A stretch of 9,073 nucleotides of DNA from Christensenella sp. UBA1782 (GTDB lineage Bacteria; Bacillota; Clostridia; Christensenellales; DTU072). The notes beneath the pieces are model-generated. The model was given only the letters and a program-made list of their open reading frames with translations, was not told where the DNA came from and made no database searches. The stretch covers positions 18,954 to 28,026 of the forward strand of contig DCGI01000080.1 in NCBI GenBank assembly GCA_002315475.1, in the 5' to 3' direction. How positions within the stretch are numbered: position 1 is the first letter of the stretch; every line of letters begins with the position of its first letter. Positions 5,482-9,073 of the stretch are shown here, piece by piece. The position numbers and the translations under genes were made by a program.

Positions 5482-7009
5482 TGGATAAGAAACAAGCGTA
5501 TGAGTATTTTTTCGCACATCTAAAAAAATGGGAGAAATTTCTATCAGAATCGATAGACTCCTTAGGTTATAAAGAAGATGATGATATCGGAGAAACCGTA
5601 AAGAAGGAAAGGCAAAGAAGTGTGTTAAAGGACATTATGGTCGGTGCAGTTGCTAATCCATATTTATTAGATAGTTTTATTTACCCAGAAGGTCAGAATA
5701 AGATAGCAAGATATGGTGATATTAGACATTTTATTTTGCCTAATTTGGACTCAGCGCAAAAAGAAGCAGTAAATAAAGCGGTTAAGACCGATACGATTTG
5801 TTTTATTCAAGGTCCTCCGGGAACGGGGAAAACGACTGTTATTTCTGAAATATGTTTGCAACTACTTAAAGCTAATCTAAAGCTTCGTATTTTGATATGC
5901 TCGGAGACACATGTTGCTGTCGATAATATAATAGAAAAGTTTTACAAAATAGAGAAAGATGGTTTGGCCAAAAACTTAAAATATATTAGAGCATTTGCAA
6001 AAGAAAAAGCAGGAACAGTCCCTGTCGAAAAGGCAACGTTAGATTATCAAAAAAAGGATTATTACGAAAAATTATATAGGAGTTGCATAGAGGACAATAT
6101 AGTTGAAGACTTAATAGATTTATTTGAAGAAAGCGATGTAGCATTCACAAAAGAATTGATGCTTAATACGGATTATATAGGCGTTACGTGCAACTCATTG
6201 GCTAAAATCAACTTTAAGTCAACAGAAACGTTTGATTATGTCATTTTTGATGAGGTATGTAAGGCAACGTTGCCGGAGATACTTATTCCATTGGCAATTA
6301 GTAAGCGTGCAATTTTTGTTGGCGATCCGAAGCAATTGCCTCCGGTTTTTTGCAAGAGGATGAAAAAATTATGAATGCAACTGATGCTTGTGACTTGGCA
6401 GAAGTGATGTACGTGGATTCTCTTTTTGAAAGATTGCCGGATTGTAGAAAGCAATTTCTAAACAATCAATACCGTATGACGAATGAAATCGGTGATATTA
6501 TTAGCAAGTATTTTTATGATTCTCAATTGAAAAATGGACGGAAACGCTCAATAAAAGGGAGCATTCAATGGTGCGATTATTCACCGACCAAAGAATGGGG
6601 AACAGGACAAGGAGAATCACCGTATAATCTTGATGAAGTCGTTATTGTCAAACAGTTGTTAAAAGAGGAGGTTGCAAAAGGGAAAAATCGAGATATAGCC
6701 GTAATAACGCCGTATAGAGCGCAAAAAATGCAACTTATTCGCAATATCAATAAGGATGAGTATAATGGCTTGAATATTGTGATAGATACAGTAGATTCCT
6801 TTCAGGGGAAAGATGCTGATGCCGTAATCTTTTGCGTGACAAGAAGTACTGGTTCATTGAGGTTCTTCGCCAATCCGAGACGTTTGAATGTCGCGTTATC
6901 TAGGGCAAAGAACATGTGTTATATTGTAGGCTATTCTAATTTTGCCAAAGGGAATGCTACATTAAAAAATATTTATAGTGGTATTGAGAGAAGAGTAATT
7001 AATAAGTAG
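5478..7009 (+). pseudogene. SF1 helicase (Dna2/UPF1-like), frameshifted
   Basis: This is an ATP-driven DNA or RNA helicase of superfamily 1. The first frame (5478-6374) carries the Q-type motif LDSAQKEAV (90-98), Walker A GPPGTGKT (112-119), motif Ia SETHVAVDN, Walker B FDEV (257-260) and motif III GDPKQLPP (282-289). The second frame (from 6350) continues with QYRM, DTVDSFQGKDADAVIF (motif V) and NVALSRAK (motif VI). The break is at the T run 6346-6351: one more T would join PPVF to LQEDEK and restore a protein of about 510 residues with all motifs. This is either a real mutation or a sequencing indel. ATG 5481 has better spacing (7 nt) from AGGTGG than ATG 5478 (4 nt). As separate pieces neither half would be an active helicase. 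Confidence 0.88.
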
Positions 7010-7023
7010 CAAAAGGATGCAAT

Positions 7024-7526
7024 ATGAGTAATTAATAAATAAGTTTAAGGAAATCCTAATAAAACAAGGCGTGCTAAACGATAATATTCGAGTTGCAGAG
7101 CAGAATAAAAGTAAAGTTATGGATTTTAATTATATTGATCCGCTAACTGGTGTGCTTATATCTCTTAAGGCAAAGACATTTAATGATACAAGAACTAATT
7201 CAAATTTTTTCCTAAGTCTTTTTGGAAAAATCATTAAAGGAAGACACTTAAACAAAAAAGATTATAAATATCAAACAATTTCTATTCGTGAATATGGTTT
7301 TCTTTTTGATATAAATAATATGGATAGAATTAAGAAACTATTATCTGTCATTGAAGAAAGCGATTGGAAACCATTTTGCTCACAATTCGATTTAAAATAT
7401 GTATACATGGTAGGGAATGAAGATTATAAAGTATACTATGCTGCAAATTTTATTGAGAATGCTACTAATGATTCAGAATATTTTAATGACAAAACAATAA
7501 ATGAAAATAATGAGGATAACACATGA
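7024..7526 (+). CDS. Unknown protein after the helicase, start frameshifted
   Basis: No family is recognised. The continuous frame is open from 7032 to 7526. The only start codon in that frame near the beginning is GTG 7071, which lacks a usable ribosome binding site. However, AAGGA (7013-7017) is ideally placed for ATG 7024, whose frame stops after MSN. One extra base near 7029 would join MSN to LINKFKEILIKQGVLNDN and give a natural-looking protein of about 167 residues. This is a likely single-base deletion. The protein is soluble and mixed in composition, with a Asn/Asp/Glu-rich tail. It follows the helicase by 14 nt and its stop overlaps the next ATG, so it belongs to the same operon. Confidence 0.65.
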
Positions 7527-7766
7527 AGATAGGAATTATCGGATACGGACATGTTGGTTTAGCAATGAAAGAATTGTTCAAAACAGCGATAGTTTATATG
7601 ATAAGTTTAAACATATTGGCAGTAAAGAATCCATAAATGAATGTGATATAGCATTTGTATGTGTACCTACTTCATCAGCGGAAGATGGATCATGCGATAC
7701 ATCAATTGTTGAAGAAGTAATTAGATGGTGTACTTGCAAATGCATAGTATTAAGATCAACAGTTCG
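7523..7766 (+). pseudogene. UDP-glucose/GDP-mannose dehydrogenase-like fragment
   Basis: ATG 7523 overlaps the previous stop (ATGA) and opens MKIGIIGYGHVGLAMKELF, a Rossmann NAD-binding start with GxGxxG (GYGHVG). Around 7590-7597 the frame slips: one extra base joins KTAIV to LYDKFKHIGSKES and on to CDIAFVCVPTSSAEDGS and CIVLRSTV. All these match the N-terminal domain of nucleotide-sugar dehydrogenases, enzymes for surface polysaccharide precursors. The similarity ends after RSTV at about 7766, where unrelated sequence starts, and the catalytic and C-terminal domains are missing. It is therefore both frameshifted and truncated. Confidence 0.72.
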
Positions 7767-7795
7767 GGCTTGAATTTCCAAATGGAGCCACGCAG

Positions 7796-7851
7796 GAACC
7801 AGTCGAACCACTTTGTGAACAACAAAGAAATCGTACTGGTTCTTTTCTTTT
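7796..7851 (+). terminator. Large rho-independent terminator hairpin
   Basis: GAACCAGTCGA (7796-7806) pairs with TCG-T-ACTGGTTC (7831-7842) with one bulged base. Inside the loop CTTTGT (7811-7816) pairs with ACAAAG (7822-7827). TTTTCTTTT follows. The sequence just before it (7767 onward) is unrelated to the broken dehydrogenase, so the terminator probably came with the 3' end of some other gene or mobile element joined at about 7766. Confidence 0.72.
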
Positions 7852-7993
7852 AAGCGAGAAAATACCCATAAATTGACATAATTTATAAAATCACATCATA
7901 CAAACAAAGTCCGATTCGCAAGAATACGGGTTAATTGTGGATAAATTTCATAGTTTTATTATGTCTAATAGGGAACGCTACCTTGGCGGGTAA

Positions 7994-8202
7994 TTATAAA
8001 TTTTTTCTGCCCACTAACCAATCTATATCAACATCAAAATAATCCGCTAATAACCATAAAGAAGTAATGTTGGGTTCTTTTTTATTTAGTACCCAACTGC
8101 TTATAGTGTTTGCTTTACACCTATTTTACCGGCAAGCGTTGTTTGACTTGTTTTTTCACTATTCATTAACTCTTTTATTCTTTTACCAACAATTATTTTC
8201 AT
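7994..8202 (-). pseudogene. XRE-family HTH repressor, frameshifted
   Basis: Read from ATG 8202 on the minus strand, the protein opens MKIIVGKRIKELMNSEKTSQ and runs through TTLAGKIGVK before the frame stops. In the neighbouring frame it continues as ANTISSWVLNKKEPNITS, then LWLLADYFDVDIDWLVGRKNL and a stop at 7994. One extra A in the AAA run (8114-8116) restores a 69-residue Cro/C1-type helix-turn-helix protein, complete in length for a small phage or mobile-element repressor. It is a DNA-binding transcription factor if the frame is intact in the cell. The ribosome binding site is weak. Confidence 0.78.
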
Positions 8203-8310
8203 ATTAATTTCCCATCCAAAATATTTTTATAAAAAAAGACAATTTTATGTGTATTTGTAAATGATGTGAGACTAACTTTTCAAATAAATAATTGTCTCGT
8301 TATAGATTAT
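8203..8310. promoter_or_regulatory. AT-rich control region upstream of the XRE gene
   Basis: No gene is visible here. AGACAATT (8237-8244) is repeated in inverted orientation as AATTGTCT (8290-8297), 45 nt apart, which could be a pair of operator half-sites for the neighbouring XRE repressor. A weak minus-strand promoter is possible but no box pair is convincing. Confidence 0.35.
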
Positions 8311-8319
8311 TCCCACTGA

Positions 8320-8382
8320 CTGATATCTGAGTGCAATGAGTGACGGAGCGTAGCGGAGTCACGAATGGAACGAAGATATCAG
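8320..8382. repeat. Palindromic element at the end of the IS481-like gene
   Basis: CTGATATCT (8320-8328) pairs perfectly with AGATATCAG (8374-8382), and the loop contains a second pair, GTGAC (8340-8344) with GTCAC (8358-8362). The loop has the G/A-rich GAGCG/GAGTG wording of dispersed REP-like hairpins in Clostridia. The transposase frame runs into it and stops at 8359. It may be a terminator, the IS end, or a REP-type repeat that received the insertion. Confidence 0.55.
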
Positions 8383-9073
8383 TTTCGGCGGGCATTGTGA
8401 TAGCAATTCTTTTCGTATTTCTATTGGTGTTTTCCAACCCAAAGTCGCCATTGGAATGTTGTTTGAACGTTTTAGATATGCCCTCATTTGCTTTTGTAAA
8501 TCCTCCAACGAAAAGAATTTTAAGTAGTTATAAAACCGTTCTTGGTCTTTTCTATGACTCCTTTCGACTTTTCCGTTATGCCAAGGCGTTCTCGGTCTTA
8601 TCAATTTGTGAACAATACCGTACTTCTTACAAAACAAATCAAAAATATGAACTCGCTTTGTGTTGGCGAAGTTTGTGAACTCTCCGCCGTTATCGGTTTG
8701 TATGACTTGCGGTATGTATCCGAAGTACTTTATTGCTCTCTTAATAAAGTCGACCGTAGAGAAACCGTTTTGTTCCAAGTAGGCATAAATAAACCGTTCT
8801 CTTGATGCTTCATCAATAACCGTATATTGGTAGAAAGCCTGCATTTCCTTGCCGGAATAGCATGATTTTGGTACGTATTTGACGTCTAACTGCCATTTTA
8901 TACCCAAAATTTAGGTGTGTCGTATGGCTTGTTATGACGAATTTTTTCTTTTGTCGATACGGTTTGTTGCCTATACCCGAGCCTGACGAACACCCTGTAT
9001 AGAGAACCGGGATTTCTTGTATAGCCTTTTTCTCGTACAAGTTTCCCGTATAATTCGCATATTGAAATGGACG
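8359..9073 (-). mobile_element. IS481-like transposase, frameshifted, runs off window
   Basis: The minus-strand frame 8907-8359 is an rve/DDE integrase core: first Asp in WQLDVKYV, second Asp in QTDNGGEF, and Glu in WHNGKVERSH, followed by GWKTPIEI near the C-terminus, as in IS481 transposases. Upstream, in another frame, the N-terminal part is also readable (ICELYGKLVREKGYTRNPGS, then LYRVFVRLGYRQQTVS and NKPYDTPKFW) and continues past 9073. One extra base at the GGG run (complement of 8903-8905) joins PKFW to GIKWQLDVK. The gene is thus incomplete at the window edge and carries one frameshift. The terminal repeats of the element are not identified. Confidence 0.82.

Noticed and set aside
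6346..6352. Programmed -1 ribosomal frameshift in the helicase
   Set aside because: The zero-frame codons are GUU UUU UGC, so the A-site tRNA cannot re-pair after a -1 slip, and no stimulatory stem is obvious. A missing base is simpler.
7578..7811. Minus-strand 77-codon open frame
   Set aside because: It is antisense to the dehydrogenase fragment and runs through the terminator region; it has no family likeness.
7873..7901. Promoter from TTGACA at 7873-7878
   Set aside because: At 16-18 nt spacing there is no acceptable -10 box, and no gene follows on the plus strand. The 7852-7993 stretch otherwise shows nothing I can name.
8340..8805. Two plus-strand open frames opposite the transposase
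   Set aside because: They are antisense shadows of the DDE integrase core and show no family features.

Overview
The window is AT-rich DNA with strong GGAGG-type ribosome binding sites, ATGA stop/start overlaps between neighbouring genes and Clostridia-like protein families. It is most likely from a gut-type Bacillota (Clostridia) genome. No species call is possible from sequence reading alone. It looks like an accessory region pieced together from several fragments.

Positions 1-2800 (+ strand): a control region with a 19-20 bp repeat and a strong promoter leads into the stump of a D12-class adenine methyltransferase. After it come three closely packed genes: a beta-class DNA methyltransferase, a DEDDh exonuclease with a BRCT-like domain, and a small Smr-like protein. 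A rho-independent terminator closes the unit. This looks like a DNA modification/defence operon.

Positions 2773-4520 (- strand): a decayed diversity-generating retroelement (DGR), the main discovery here. In DGR orientation it holds a variable C-type-lectin-like target protein, a post-VR hairpin, an Avd accessory protein and an 81 bp template repeat (TR). TR and variable repeat (VR) align without gaps over 81 bp with 20 differences. All 20 fall on TR adenines and none on the other 51 bases, which is the signature of adenine-specific mutagenic retrohoming. The reverse transcriptase expected after the TR is absent: the TR breaks off at about 3213 and is joined to the C-terminal part of a large serine recombinase. 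The target gene has lost its 5' end at about 4520, where it abuts an oppositely oriented gene.

Positions 4521-7766 (+ strand): a 5'-truncated coiled-coil gene, a small unknown gene, an SF1 (Dna2/UPF1-like) helicase broken by one missing base in a T run, another unknown gene, and the N-terminal part of a UDP-glucose/GDP-mannose dehydrogenase-like gene. Short spacings and overlaps make this one operon, possibly a defence or DNA-processing cluster of unknown type.

Positions 7767-9073: a large terminator hairpin, a frameshifted XRE-type repressor, a palindromic element, and an IS481-like transposase that runs off the window and is also frameshifted. Five genes between 5.4 and 9.0 kb can each be restored by adding one base. 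This points either to pseudogene decay or to uncorrected sequencing indels, and the raw data should settle which.
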